Positions 1 to 7,926 of a stretch of DNA of 11,394 nucleotides are shown piece by piece. The DNA is from Pseudomonadota bacterium (lineage in GTDB: Bacteria; Pseudomonadota; Alphaproteobacteria; Acetobacterales; Acetobacteraceae), in assembly GCA_021845835.1 (NCBI GenBank), contig JAJZVE010000083.1, positions 1-11,394 of the forward strand, read 5' to 3'. The position numbers and the translations under genes are program-made. Position 1 is the stretch's first letter. Every line of letters starts with the position of its first letter. Under the pieces are notes generated by a model. It saw only the letters and a list, made by a program, of their open reading frames with translations. It was not told the DNA's origin and made no database searches.

Positions 1-1036
1 GGGTCTTCACGAAGCCATAGGCGATGCCGGCGGTGAAGGTCAGAATCCCACGATGCAGCGTGAAGTATTTCAGGATTTCCTTGGCGAAGTTCAGCCCGCG
101 GGTCTGCTCGTTCAGCGTGATCGGCAGCTTGCCGCGCCAGTTCATGCGCGGGGCGAAGTGGTCGCGGTAGTTCTCCCCCACGCCCGCCAGCGCGTGGTGC
201 ACCGGAATGCCGAGCGCCGAGAGCCGCTCGGGCTGGCCGATGCCCGAGAGTTCCAGCAGGTGAGGGGACTTCACCGCGCCGGCGGCCACCAGCACCTCGC
301 CGTCGCAGCGTGCCTCCTTCGGCTGGCCGTACTGGGTGTAGCGCACGCCGACGGCGCGGGTGCCGTCCAGCAGGATCGCGGCGGCAAGCGCCTCGGTCTC
401 GATCTTCAGATTGGGGCGGCGGCGGGCAGGGTCGAGGAAGGCGCGCGCGGTGGACCAGCGGCGGCCGTCCTTCTGGGTCACCTGGTAGTAGTTGAAGCCT
501 TCCTGGTTGCCGTTGTTGTAGTCGGGATTGGTGGGCCAGCCCTCGGCCGCGCCGGCGGCGATGAAGGCGTCGCAGATCTCGTGGTGCTCGCGCATATACG
601 CGACGTTGAGCGGGCCGCCGCGGGCGCGCGTCGCGTCGCCGTCGCCCTCGAAATGCTCGGATTTCCTGAAATAGGGCAGCACCGATTCGTAGGACCAACC
701 GCGGTTGCCGAACTGCGACCAGGTGTCGTAGTCGAGCGGGTTGCCGCGCACATAGAGCATGCCGTTGATCGCGCTCGACCCGCCGAGGGTCTTGCCGCGC
801 GGAATGGGGATCTTCCGGCCGCGGACGTTGTCCTCCGGCTCGGTCTCGAAGCACCAGTTGTAGCGGGTGTTGTTCAGCAGCTTGTTGAAGCCGACCGGGA
901 TCGAGATCCAGAAATTATTGTCGGGCGGGCCGGCTTCCAGCAGCAGCACGCGCACGCTCGGGTCCTCGGTGAGCCGGTTGGCCAGCACGCAGCCGGCCGA
1001 GCCGGCGCCGACGATGATGTAGTCCCAGTCCGCCAT
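1..1036 (-). CDS. GMC-family FAD-dependent oxidoreductase (choline/alcohol dehydrogenase-like), partial, C-terminus outside window
   Basis: The first 345 codons are visible; the gene runs off the left edge. Residues 1-35 form the FAD-binding Rossmann fold, with GAGSAGCVLANRL at 10-22 and an acidic strand end, LLLEAG, at 31-36. GMC signature 1 lies around residues 80-98 (GKTLGGSSAINGMLYVRG) and signature 2 around 253-267 (GAVKSPHLLELSGIG). Family members oxidise primary alcohols (choline, polyethylene glycol, aliphatic or aromatic alcohols) using FAD. The substrate cannot be assigned, because the catalytic His/Asn region near the C-terminus is not in the window. No signal peptide is seen, so the enzyme is probably cytoplasmic. 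The ATG at 1036 is preceded by GAGGGGAAC at a normal distance and starts right at the conserved fold. The gene lies 129 bp downstream of the nitrilase on the same strand, so co-transcription is possible. Family call is secure; function is open. Confidence 0.95.
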   Translation of the reverse strand, partial: MADWDYIIVGAGSAGCVLANRLTEDPSVRVLLLEAGPPDNNFWISIPVGFNKLLNNTRYNWCFETEPEDNVRGRKIPIPRGKTLGGSSAINGMLYVRGNPLDYDTWSQFGNRGWSYESVLPYFRKSEHFEGDGDATRARGGPLNVAYMREHHEICDAFIAAGAAEGWPTNPDYNNGNQEGFNYYQVTQKDGRRWSTARAFLDPARRRPNLKIETEALAAAILLDGTRAVGVRYTQYGQPKEARCDGEVLVAAGAVKSPHLLELSGIGQPERLSALGIPVHHALAGVGENYRDHFAPRMNWRGKLPITLNEQTRGLNFAKEILKYFTLHRGILTFTAGIAYGFVKT

Positions 1037-1165
1037 TGGTCCGTTCCCCTCGTGCCGCCGGCCGCGCAGCGTGCGGGGCGGGCGTTGGGGCGAATGACGA
1101 AGGAAAAATCGCCCGCGCGCAAGCCCGCCAGGCATCATTCGGCAAGTCTGCCGGGGGGACGGAGG

Positions 1166-2140
1166 TCAATCCGGCACCGGCCCATCCTGAAAGGTCGCGA
1201 TCGCCTGGCGCCGCCGATCCACGACCAGCCTCGTCACGTCCGGGCGCGCATAATGGCCCGCCAGGTCAAAATTCTGACGCTCGCGTCGTACGCGCCGGTG
1301 ATCCAGTGTGGCCACCAGCAGATCCTCGCGACCGGTCACCGGAGGAACAATCCAGTCGCCATCCGGGCCTGCGATGCATGATCCGCCGTCCGCCAGCGGA
1401 TCCGGACACGCCGCCAGCATGGCGACAGCCGGACTGTCCGGCGGCACGTCCTCCCGCCGCATCAGGCCCGAGACGGCCAGCACATAGCTGCGTCCCTCCC
1501 GGGCCAGGAAGCGTGTCGTATCCTCGGTGTTACGGAGGTTTCCCGGCCAGAGAGCCACGTGGAGGTCCTCGCCCTGTGCATGGAGCGCGGCGCGGGTGAG
1601 GGGCATCCAGTTCTCGTAGCAGTTCAGGCCGCCCGCAGTGAACGGGCCGACCCGATGAACCTGCAGGCCGTGGCCGTCCCCCGGCGCCCAACTCAGCCGT
1701 TCTTCATAGGTGGGCATCAGCTTGCGATGCACCGATGCGATCCGCCCGTCGGCGCCGACATGCACGCGCGAGCAATAGACGCTGTGCCCGCCGCGGTCGG
1801 CCGGTCGCTCGATAATGCCCAGCATGACGGCGATATGGAGATCGGCCGCCGCCGCGCACACCGGCCCCAGATGCCCGGCCTCGATCTGCACGGCCTGGTC
1901 CAGATAATGGGCGTGGATGTCCTTCTGGAGGGGCGATTCGAAGCGCGCGCCGTCGGTGTGCTCGATCCAGAACGGGTACCCTGGTACCAGGGCCTCACCA
2001 AACACGACGAAGCCGCAGCTTGCGGCGGCGGCCCGGCCGATCCAGTCGGCTACTTTCGAAAGCGTGGCGCCGCGATCCAGCCATGCCGGCGCGATCTGGG
2101 CCAGGCCCACCGTCAATGCGTCGCCATTTCGTGTCGGCAT
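1166..2140 (-). CDS. Nitrilase (carbon-nitrogen hydrolase superfamily, nitrilase branch)
   Basis: This 324-residue protein has the full Glu-Lys-Cys catalytic set of the superfamily: E49 in FGEALVPGYPFW, K140 in VHRKLMPTYEERLSW (with the second conserved glutamate near E147), and nucleophile C174 in GGLNCYENWMPL. The CYENWMPL and PTYEERLSWAPGDG contexts resemble true nitrilases (nitrile to carboxylic acid plus ammonia) more than amidases or carbamoylases. Length is typical of a nitrilase. It is probably cytoplasmic and may form spiral oligomers, as known for the family. The ATG at 2140 sits ten residues before the first conserved strand (TVGLAQIAP); AAGGA lies upstream at rather long spacing (about 11 nt). 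It is transcribed away from the adjacent LysR gene across 92 bp that carry a LysR-type dyad, so that regulator is the likely controller. Aliphatic, aromatic or cyanide substrate cannot be decided by eye. Confidence 0.93.
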   Translation of the reverse strand: MPTRNGDALTVGLAQIAPAWLDRGATLSKVADWIGRAAAASCGFVVFGEALVPGYPFWIEHTDGARFESPLQKDIHAHYLDQAVQIEAGHLGPVCAAAADLHIAVMLGIIERPADRGGHSVYCSRVHVGADGRIASVHRKLMPTYEERLSWAPGDGHGLQVHRVGPFTAGGLNCYENWMPLTRAALHAQGEDLHVALWPGNLRNTEDTTRFLAREGRSYVLAVSGLMRREDVPPDSPAVAMLAACPDPLADGGSCIAGPDGDWIVPPVTGREDLLVATLDHRRVRRERQNFDLAGHYARPDVTRLVVDRRRQAIATFQDGPVPD

Positions 2141-2191
2141 CCTGCGGTCCGTCCTTGAAGCGATTTGGAGTTGCTCTGGAGTAGGCGGCCG

Positions 2192-2218
2192 ATCAATATC
2201 TGTAAAATTAATATGGAT
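2192..2218. promoter_or_regulatory. Candidate LysR-type operator (T-N11-A dyad) between nitrilase and regulator genes
   Basis: ATCAATAT (2192-2199) and ATATGGAT (2211-2218) form an inverted repeat matching at 7 of 8 positions, separated by exactly 11 nt. This gives the T-N11-A arrangement known for LysR-family recognition sites. It stands out as an AT-rich island in GC-rich DNA and ends 14 bp before the regulator's GTG start. The position fits autorepression together with activation of the nitrilase gene. Binding itself is inferred. I could not assign -10/-35 elements with confidence in either direction. Confidence 0.6.
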
Positions 2219-2232
2219 TATGGGTCCGTATC

Positions 2233-3111
2233 GTGTTTCCTAATATCAGCGTCGTGCAGCTCCGCTGCTTCCGGGGGGTCGCGGAGCAGGGCAGCTTCAC
2301 GGCGGCCGCCAGTCATCTGTGCCTGTCGCAGTCGGCCGTGAGCCAGGCTGTCGCGGGATTGGAGAGAACGCTGCGTGCACCGCTCCTGGCGCGCGGGCGC
2401 GACGGCGTGACACTGACGGCCGCCGGAATTGCGGCACTTACCGAGGCGCGCGTGGCCTTGGCGGCCATCGAACGCATCGCCGCGTGCGGGAGCGCCGCGC
2501 GTTCCCTCAGCGGCTCCCTGCGGATCGGCGTGGTCCAGAGTGCCGCCATCCGGCTGCTTCCGGGCTGGATGCGCCGGCTCCGCGCCGAGCACCCTGGTAT
2601 TGCCGTGACCCTCTACGAAGGGACCGACCCGGAGGTCACCGCCTGGGTGCTGGCGGGCGTCGTCGAGGTTGGCATCACGAGCCGGACACATCCCGAACTG
2701 GAGGCAAAGCCGGTCCACCAGGACGACTACGTGGTCGTCGTGCCGGCAGGTCATCCGCTTGCGGCGCGGCACTCCATTGGACTGAAGGATCTCGATGGAG
2801 AACGCATGCTGTTGTCGGGCGGTGGCTGCGAGACACTGATCGAAGAACTGCTGACGGCGGCAGACAGCCACCCGGATATCGTCTGCGTGGTGCGTGACAA
2901 CGCGACCCTGGTCAGCATGGTGCGGGAAGGGCTGGGCCTGACGATCATGCCGGAACTGGCACTGCCGGCCGCGCGCGACGGTGTGGAGCTCGTGTCTCTT
3001 CGGCCGGACCTGCGCCGCACGCTCCACCTTCTGACAAGGCCCCGCGAGGCGCTCGGGCCGATGATCACGGCGTTTGTCGAACTGGTCGGCAGCCTGAGCC
3101 GTCAGGGTTGA
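2233..3111 (+). CDS. LysR-family transcriptional regulator
   Basis: A 292-residue LysR-type regulator. The N-terminal winged helix-turn-helix covers about residues 5-65 (VVQLRCFRGVAEQGSFTAAA, then LSQSAVSQAVAGLE). It is followed by a linker helix and a periplasmic-binding-protein-like effector domain from about residue 95 (GSLRIGVVQSAAIRLLPGWM) to the end. The length is typical. The start is a GTG at 2233; an in-frame TAA at 2209-2211 with no other start codon between them makes this the only reasonable upstream start. The Shine-Dalgarno sequence is weak. It is divergent from the nitrilase, the usual layout for a LysR regulator and its target. The effector is unknown; a nitrile, its acid product or a related metabolite is a guess from context. 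Confidence 0.95.
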   Translation: MFPNISVVQLRCFRGVAEQGSFTAAASHLCLSQSAVSQAVAGLERTLRAPLLARGRDGVTLTAAGIAALTEARVALAAIERIAACGSAARSLSGSLRIGVVQSAAIRLLPGWMRRLRAEHPGIAVTLYEGTDPEVTAWVLAGVVEVGITSRTHPELEAKPVHQDDYVVVVPAGHPLAARHSIGLKDLDGERMLLSGGGCETLIEELLTAADSHPDIVCVVRDNATLVSMVREGLGLTIMPELALPAARDGVELVSLRPDLRRTLHLLTRPREALGPMITAFVELVGSLSRQG

Positions 3112-3200
3112 GCAGGGCGCTCACCAACCGAAGCCCGCCGGGCAGGGGCATGTCTCGGTTGCCGGATAGCCAGCCGGGAATCCTGGACAGCCGAAAGTCG

Positions 3201-3218
3201 TATAATCAATATTATGGA
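3201..3218. other. AT-rich dyad in the convergent gap, sharing a half-site with the LysR operator
   Basis: The 154-bp gap between the convergent LysR and outer-membrane genes (3112-3265) holds an AT-rich patch with the small inverted repeat ATAAT-CAAT-ATTAT (3202-3215). Within it, ATCAATAT (3205-3212) is identical to the left half-site at 2192-2199 and is followed by ATGGA (3214-3218), which is also part of the right half-site. It could be a second weak LysR site, a promoter-like remnant or chance. No strong hairpin with a T-run was found in this gap, so no terminator is called. Confidence 0.3.
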
Positions 3219-3265
3219 AAGATCGTCGAAACTCGCGCCGTCATGGCCCATGCCGGCCGAATCCC

Positions 3266-4753
3266 TCACCGTCCCTCGACATCGTGGCGATTCCACCAGC
3301 CGCCGCCGAGCGCTTCGAACAGCGCGGCCGTATCGGCAAAGCGGCCGGCCTGCGCCTTGGCGAGCGCGAGCCGCGCCCGTTGGTAGGTTCTCTCGGCATC
3401 CAACAGACCGACATAGTTGATCTGGCCGAGACCGAGCTGCTCGCGGGCTATATTCAGGCTGAGCCGCGCCGCGCGTTTCGCCCGACCGGCGGCGGCAAGG
3501 TCCGCGGCGTCGAGGAACAGCGCATGCAGGACGTCGGAGACGTTGCGGAACGCGCGCAACACCGTGCGTTCGTACAGGGCACGTGTCTCGATGAAGGCCG
3601 CCCGGGCGGCTTGCTGCTGATGGCGGAGCGCGCCGGCATCGAAAATCGTCTGCGACAGATCTCCAGTGAGCGACCAGAACAGGGTATCCGCAAGTCCGAG
3701 ACCGCCGAACGTCAGGGCTGAATTGCCGAGGCTGCCGGTCAGCGTCAGCTGCGGCAACCGATTGGCGATGGCAACGCCAATCAGCGCGCTGGCGCTGTGC
3801 AATTGCGCCTGGGCGGCGCGCACGTCGGGTCGCTGGCCGACAAGCTGCGCCGGCAGGCTCAACGGCAGCTCGGTGGGCAGGGTGAAGGAGGCCACTGTGA
3901 ACGTCGGTGCGACGCCCTGGCTGGGGAACCGTCCTGCCAGCGTGGTCAGCTTGTCGCGGTCGCGCGCCAGTGCCTTTTCCAGCGGCGGTAGGCGCGTCCG
4001 GGTTTCCGCCAGCGTGGCTTCCTGCGCGGCCACGTCGGCACCGGCAAGCTGACCAAGCGCCGACTCGCGCCGCAGGATCTTCAGTTGCGTGCGCACGATG
4101 TGGATGACCTGGCGGGTGGCCGCGATCTGCGCGTGCAGCCGCGCCTCGTCGATGGCGACGGCGACGATGTCGGAGGTGAGGCTCAGATACGCCGCTTCCA
4201 GCGCGAACCGCCGCACCTGCGCCTGCGCCGCCAGAGACTCGATCTCGCGGCGCGTCCCGCCAAACACGTCCGGATTGTAGGACACCGTGAGTTCAGGCGT
4301 GTACAGCGTGTAATACAGGTCGCCGTTGGACGGCACCGCACCCAGCGACTGCGCGGTACGGTTCGGGCTGACGGAAAAATCAACGCCGGCCGCCGGAAAC
4401 AGCGCCGCGCGTGCGGCGGCGGTCTGTTCCGAGGCCCGCAGCAGCGCGGCGTGCGCGGCTTGCAGATCCGGGCTCGCCCTCAATGCCTGGCGGATCACCG
4501 CATCGAGGGATGGCGAATGGAACAATCGCCACCACTCGCCTGGGATGTTGCCTCCGACCACGAGGCGCTGCGCCTTGCCGGCGGGACCGGGCGCGGACGA
4601 TGTCTGCCGTGGCAGCCGTGTGGCGGTGTAGGCATGCACCGGCGGGGCGGGCGGGCGGTGGAAATTTGGCCCGACGGCGCAGCCCGCGAGCAGAGCCGTC
4701 AGGCCGAGCCGAACCGCCGCGCGGGCGTGCCGGAGATGTGGCCCCCGCATCAT
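3266..4753 (-). CDS. RND efflux outer-membrane lipoprotein (OprM/NodT/CzcC type)
   Basis: A 495-residue outer-membrane channel component of the tripartite pump. The N-terminus has a basic, hydrophobic lipoprotein signal with lipobox LLAGC and lipidated Cys25, followed by AVGPNFHRP, the hallmark of NodT-type efflux lipoproteins. Two outer-membrane efflux protein repeats follow, with long Ala/Gln/Arg-rich helices; the second contains LPAQLVGQRPDVRAAQAQL, the typical motif of the family, and the C-terminal part has GLLDAERTYQRARLALAKAQ. By family knowledge it forms a trimeric barrel and tunnel docking onto the adaptor. The start at 4753 makes an ATGA overlap with the permease stop, implying translational coupling; a second ATG follows at once. 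The frame stays open upstream to 5167, but that stretch is antisense-type, low-complexity Arg/Pro sequence inside the permease gene and is not used. It is the last gene of the operon. Confidence 0.94.
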   Translation of the reverse strand: MMRGPHLRHARAAVRLGLTALLAGCAVGPNFHRPPAPPVHAYTATRLPRQTSSAPGPAGKAQRLVVGGNIPGEWWRLFHSPSLDAVIRQALRASPDLQAAHAALLRASEQTAAARAALFPAAGVDFSVSPNRTAQSLGAVPSNGDLYYTLYTPELTVSYNPDVFGGTRREIESLAAQAQVRRFALEAAYLSLTSDIVAVAIDEARLHAQIAATRQVIHIVRTQLKILRRESALGQLAGADVAAQEATLAETRTRLPPLEKALARDRDKLTTLAGRFPSQGVAPTFTVASFTLPTELPLSLPAQLVGQRPDVRAAQAQLHSASALIGVAIANRLPQLTLTGSLGNSALTFGGLGLADTLFWSLTGDLSQTIFDAGALRHQQQAARAAFIETRALYERTVLRAFRNVSDVLHALFLDAADLAAAGRAKRAARLSLNIAREQLGLGQINYVGLLDAERTYQRARLALAKAQAGRFADTAALFEALGGGWWNRHDVEGR

Positions 4754-7700
4754 TCGCCCGGCGCCGGTTGCGGCTCCGCCTCCGGCGCGAGCCGTCGGCG
4801 GCGGGAGAACAGGTCCATCAGCACCGGGAGCACGACCAGGATCAGCAGTGGCGCGAGCAGAATCCCGCCGACCACGACCAGCGCCAGCGGCTGCTGGACC
4901 TGACTGCCGATGCGGGTCGAAACCGCGGCGGGCAGCAGGCCCATCGAGGCGCCGAGGCAGGTCATCAGCACCGGGCGCAGCCGGATTTGGCACGCGCGCA
5001 GGATCGCCTCGGTGCGCTCGGCGCCGGTGTCGATCAGGGCGTTGAAACAGGAGAGGATGATGATCCCCTCCATCACCGTCACGCCGAACAGGCCGATGAA
5101 GCCGATCGCAGCCGAGACGCTGAACGGCGTGCCGGTGAGGAACAGCGCGAGGATGCCGCCGATCCACGCCATCGGCATCACGCTACCGGCGATCAGCGTA
5201 TCGACCAGGGAGCCGAAGTGCATGAACAGCAGCAGCCCGATCAGCGCCAGGCTGATCGGCACCACGACCTCCAGCCGCCGGATGGCGGATTTCAGCTCGC
5301 CGAATGCGCCGACCCATTGCAGAGCCATGCCGGGCGGCAGAGGCACCGTGCGTGCAACGAGGCGCCTCGCCTGCAGGATGGCGCTGGCTGACGCCCGCCC
5401 GCGCACGCTGAAGCGCACCGGAAGATACCGCTGCTGATTCTGCCGATAGATGAATGGGGGCCCGGGCACCAGCCGCACGCTTGCGACGTCCGCCAGCGGG
5501 ACTTCGACGACACCGCCGCCGGGAGCTTTGCCGGTCACCATGATCCGGCGCATCGCGCCGAGGCTGCTGCGGTCACGCCGGGCGAGGCGCACCACGATGG
5601 GAAAATTGCGGTCGCTGCCGTGCTCGTACAGCCGCCCCGCCGACTGACCGCCGATCGCCGCGGCGACGGTCTCGTTGATCGCGCGCGGCGTGAGGCCGAA
5701 GCGCGCCGCGCGGCGGCGCTCGATGCGGATCTCCACCGTCGGCTGGCCAAGCGCACGCGGCACCTGAAGATCGGTGATGCCGGGGACCCGTCGCATCACC
5801 GCCTTGATGTGGTTCGCCACGCGCTCCAGCTGGGTCAGGTCGTGGCCGTACACCTTCACCGCGTTCTCGCTTTTCGTCCCGGTCACGACCTCGTCGATAT
5901 TATCCTGAATATATTGGTCGATGGACCAGGAGACCCCGGGGAAGCGCGCCCGCAGGGCGGCGGCCACGGCGTGCATCAGCTTTTCCGTGGTCATGCCGGG
6001 GGGCCAGTCACTGCGCGGCTTCTCCGGCACGTAGAACTCGGCCACGAAGGCGCCGATCGCGCTGGCGCCGCCGTTCGGCTTGCCATCCTGCGACACCACG
6101 GTACGCACTTCGGGAAAGCTCCGCATGACCTGCCGCATCCGATCGACATAGGGCTCCGCGGCTTGCAGCGACACCGAGACGGGCATGGTGGCGCGGATCC
6201 ACATATTGCCCTCGGCCAGGACCGGCAGAAACTCGAGGCCGAGCGCATCGGCGGCAAGTAGCGCGGCAGCGCACAGCAAAGCGGCCCCGCCAAGGGTGAC
6301 GATGCGGTTGGCAAGCGCGAACTGCAACATCGGACGGTAGATCCGATGCGATACACGCATGATGGCGGTTTCCGCTTCGCCGGCCCCGGCGGGAAGCAAC
6401 AGCGCGCTGAGCGCCGGGGCGACGGTGAACGTGGCGATCATGGCGCCAAGGATGGCGTAGCCGTAGGTCCGCGCCATCGGACCGAAGATATGTCCCTCGA
6501 CACCTGACAGCGTGAACAGCGGCACGAACGCCGCCAGGATGATCGCCGCGGAAAAGAACACCGGCTGGTTCACTTCCAGCGCCGCGCGGTAGATCGTCGC
6601 CGCGGTGCCGCGCAGGCCTTCGCGGCGGAGCTCGTCGTCGGGTGCGATCCGGGGCGGCGTCTGCGCGCCCTGCCGCAGGTGACGGAAGATGTTTTCCACC
6701 ATGATGACGGTGGCATCGACGATCAGGCCGAAATCGATCGCGCCGATCGACAGCAGGTTCGCCGGTTCGCCGCGCCAGACCAGGATGATGACCGAGAAGA
6801 ACAGCGCGAAGGGAATCGTCGCGGACACCACCAGCGCGCTGCGCAGGTCGCCAAGGAACAGCCACTGGATCGCGAAGACCAGGATGATGCCGAGCAGCAT
6901 GTTGCGCAGCACCGTCGCAAGGGTCCGTCGGATGAGGTGGTGCATGTCGTACAGCGCGACGAGATGCACGCCGGGGGGAAGCAGGTTGGAATGGTTGATC
7001 CCCTCGGCCGCGGCCTCCACCCGACGGATCGTCTTCAGCGGATCGGCGCCGCGCCGCATCAGCACGACACAGACGACGGCGTCCTTGGTACGGTCCTGTC
7101 CCGAGATGCCGAGGACCGGCAGATGTCCGTCGACGACGGTGCCGAGGTCGCGCACCCGTACCGGCACGTCGTGATGAACGCTGACCATCGTGTTGCCGAT
7201 CTGTGCCCGCGAATGGATCAGCGATACGCCGCGCACGACGGCAGTCTGCTCGCCGAAATACGCCAGCTGCCCGCCGACGTTGCTGTCGCCGTGCCTGATG
7301 GCGCGGACGACCTGCGGCACGCCCAGTCCGTACTTGACCAGCCGGCGCTGATCGAGAACCACGTCGTAGGACTTCTGCCTGCCGCCCCAGATCGTCATCC
7401 CGACCACCCCGCGGATTCCCTTGAACCGAGGCTTCAGCACCCACTGGGCGAGTTCCTCCAGGCCGGTGGTGCTGAATCCGGGGGGACCTTCCAAACGAAA
7501 GCGATAGATCTCGCCGATCGGGCTGTCCTCCGAGATCGACGGCACGGCGCCATTCGGCAGCGGTCCCATGCGCTCCAGCCGATCCAGCACGTATTGCCGC
7601 GCCTGGTCGTAGGTGAAATCATAGTTGAATTGCAGGAAGATGGTGGAAAGCCCGAGCAGCGAGATCGATTGGATCGAGCGGACATGCGGAATGCCGGCAA

Positions 7701-7914
7701 GCTGGATTTCCAGCGGAATGGTGACGTAGCGCTCGGTTTCCGTGGCCGACCCGCCCGGATCGACGGTCTCAACCGACACATAGGGCGGCAGCGGATCCGG
7801 ATAGGCAAGGATTTCGAGACGCTCGAAACCGATGATCCCGAGCCCGACCACGAAGGCGAACAGAAGAAGGATGAAGATCCGCTGCCGGAGGGCGAAGGCG
7901 ACGATTCGGCTCAT
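4750..7914 (-). CDS. RND efflux permease, heavy-metal (CzcA/CusA) type
   Basis: A 1054-residue inner-membrane proton-antiport pump, full length for the family. TM1 is at about residues 12-31, a first periplasmic loop at about 32-335, a TM block at about 336-500, TM7 near 537-560, a second periplasmic loop, and five C-terminal TMs at about 881-1035. Residues 394-408 read DFGLIVDATVIMVEN. D394, D400 and E407 have the same spacing as the essential CzcA residues D402, D408 and E415, which marks the heavy-metal RND class rather than drug-type AcrB. Other class motifs include VVLMRRGADPLKTI and LEFLPVLAEGNMWIRATMP. Where CzcA-like proteins usually have a polar residue (GVAVxNG) there is GVTVMEG, so the exact subclass is uncertain. 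GGGGG lies just before the ATG; the gap to the adaptor stop is 12 bp. Metal export is the leading idea, but the substrate is not shown. Confidence 0.93.
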   Translation of the reverse strand: MSRIVAFALRQRIFILLLFAFVVGLGIIGFERLEILAYPDPLPPYVSVETVDPGGSATETERYVTIPLEIQLAGIPHVRSIQSISLLGLSTIFLQFNYDFTYDQARQYVLDRLERMGPLPNGAVPSISEDSPIGEIYRFRLEGPPGFSTTGLEELAQWVLKPRFKGIRGVVGMTIWGGRQKSYDVVLDQRRLVKYGLGVPQVVRAIRHGDSNVGGQLAYFGEQTAVVRGVSLIHSRAQIGNTMVSVHHDVPVRVRDLGTVVDGHLPVLGISGQDRTKDAVVCVVLMRRGADPLKTIRRVEAAAEGINHSNLLPPGVHLVALYDMHHLIRRTLATVLRNMLLGIILVFAIQWLFLGDLRSALVVSATIPFALFFSVIILVWRGEPANLLSIGAIDFGLIVDATVIMVENIFRHLRQGAQTPPRIAPDDELRREGLRGTAATIYRAALEVNQPVFFSAAIILAAFVPLFTLSGVEGHIFGPMARTYGYAILGAMIATFTVAPALSALLLPAGAGEAETAIMRVSHRIYRPMLQFALANRIVTLGGAALLCAAALLAADALGLEFLPVLAEGNMWIRATMPVSVSLQAAEPYVDRMRQVMRSFPEVRTVVSQDGKPNGGASAIGAFVAEFYVPEKPRSDWPPGMTTEKLMHAVAAALRARFPGVSWSIDQYIQDNIDEVVTGTKSENAVKVYGHDLTQLERVANHIKAVMRRVPGITDLQVPRALGQPTVEIRIERRRAARFGLTPRAINETVAAAIGGQSAGRLYEHGSDRNFPIVVRLARRDRSSLGAMRRIMVTGKAPGGGVVEVPLADVASVRLVPGPPFIYRQNQQRYLPVRFSVRGRASASAILQARRLVARTVPLPPGMALQWVGAFGELKSAIRRLEVVVPISLALIGLLLFMHFGSLVDTLIAGSVMPMAWIGGILALFLTGTPFSVSAAIGFIGLFGVTVMEGIIILSCFNALIDTGAERTEAILRACQIRLRPVLMTCLGASMGLLPAAVSTRIGSQVQQPLALVVVGGILLAPLLILVVLPVLMDLFSRRRRLAPEAEPQPAPGE

Positions 7915-7926
7915 GCGGCCCCCGGC

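Noticed and set aside
1140..1153. CGGCA-AGTC-TGCCG hairpin after the nitrilase stop
   Set aside because: Only a 5-bp stem with no following T-run on the - strand; too weak to call a terminator.
53..1381. 442-codon + strand frame opposite the GMC gene
   Set aside because: It is a mirror frame of the GMC oxidoreductase and crosses into the nitrilase gene; no family motif.
3133..3143. GCCC-GCC-GGGC palindrome in the convergent gap
   Set aside because: A 4-bp stem with a 3-nt loop and no T-run; expected by chance at this GC content.
4754..5167. N-terminal extension of the outer-membrane lipoprotein reading frame to 5167
   Set aside because: The extra 138 residues are Arg/Pro/Gly-rich shadow sequence antiphase to the permease C-terminus. 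The lipoprotein signal with Cys25 fixes the start at 4753.
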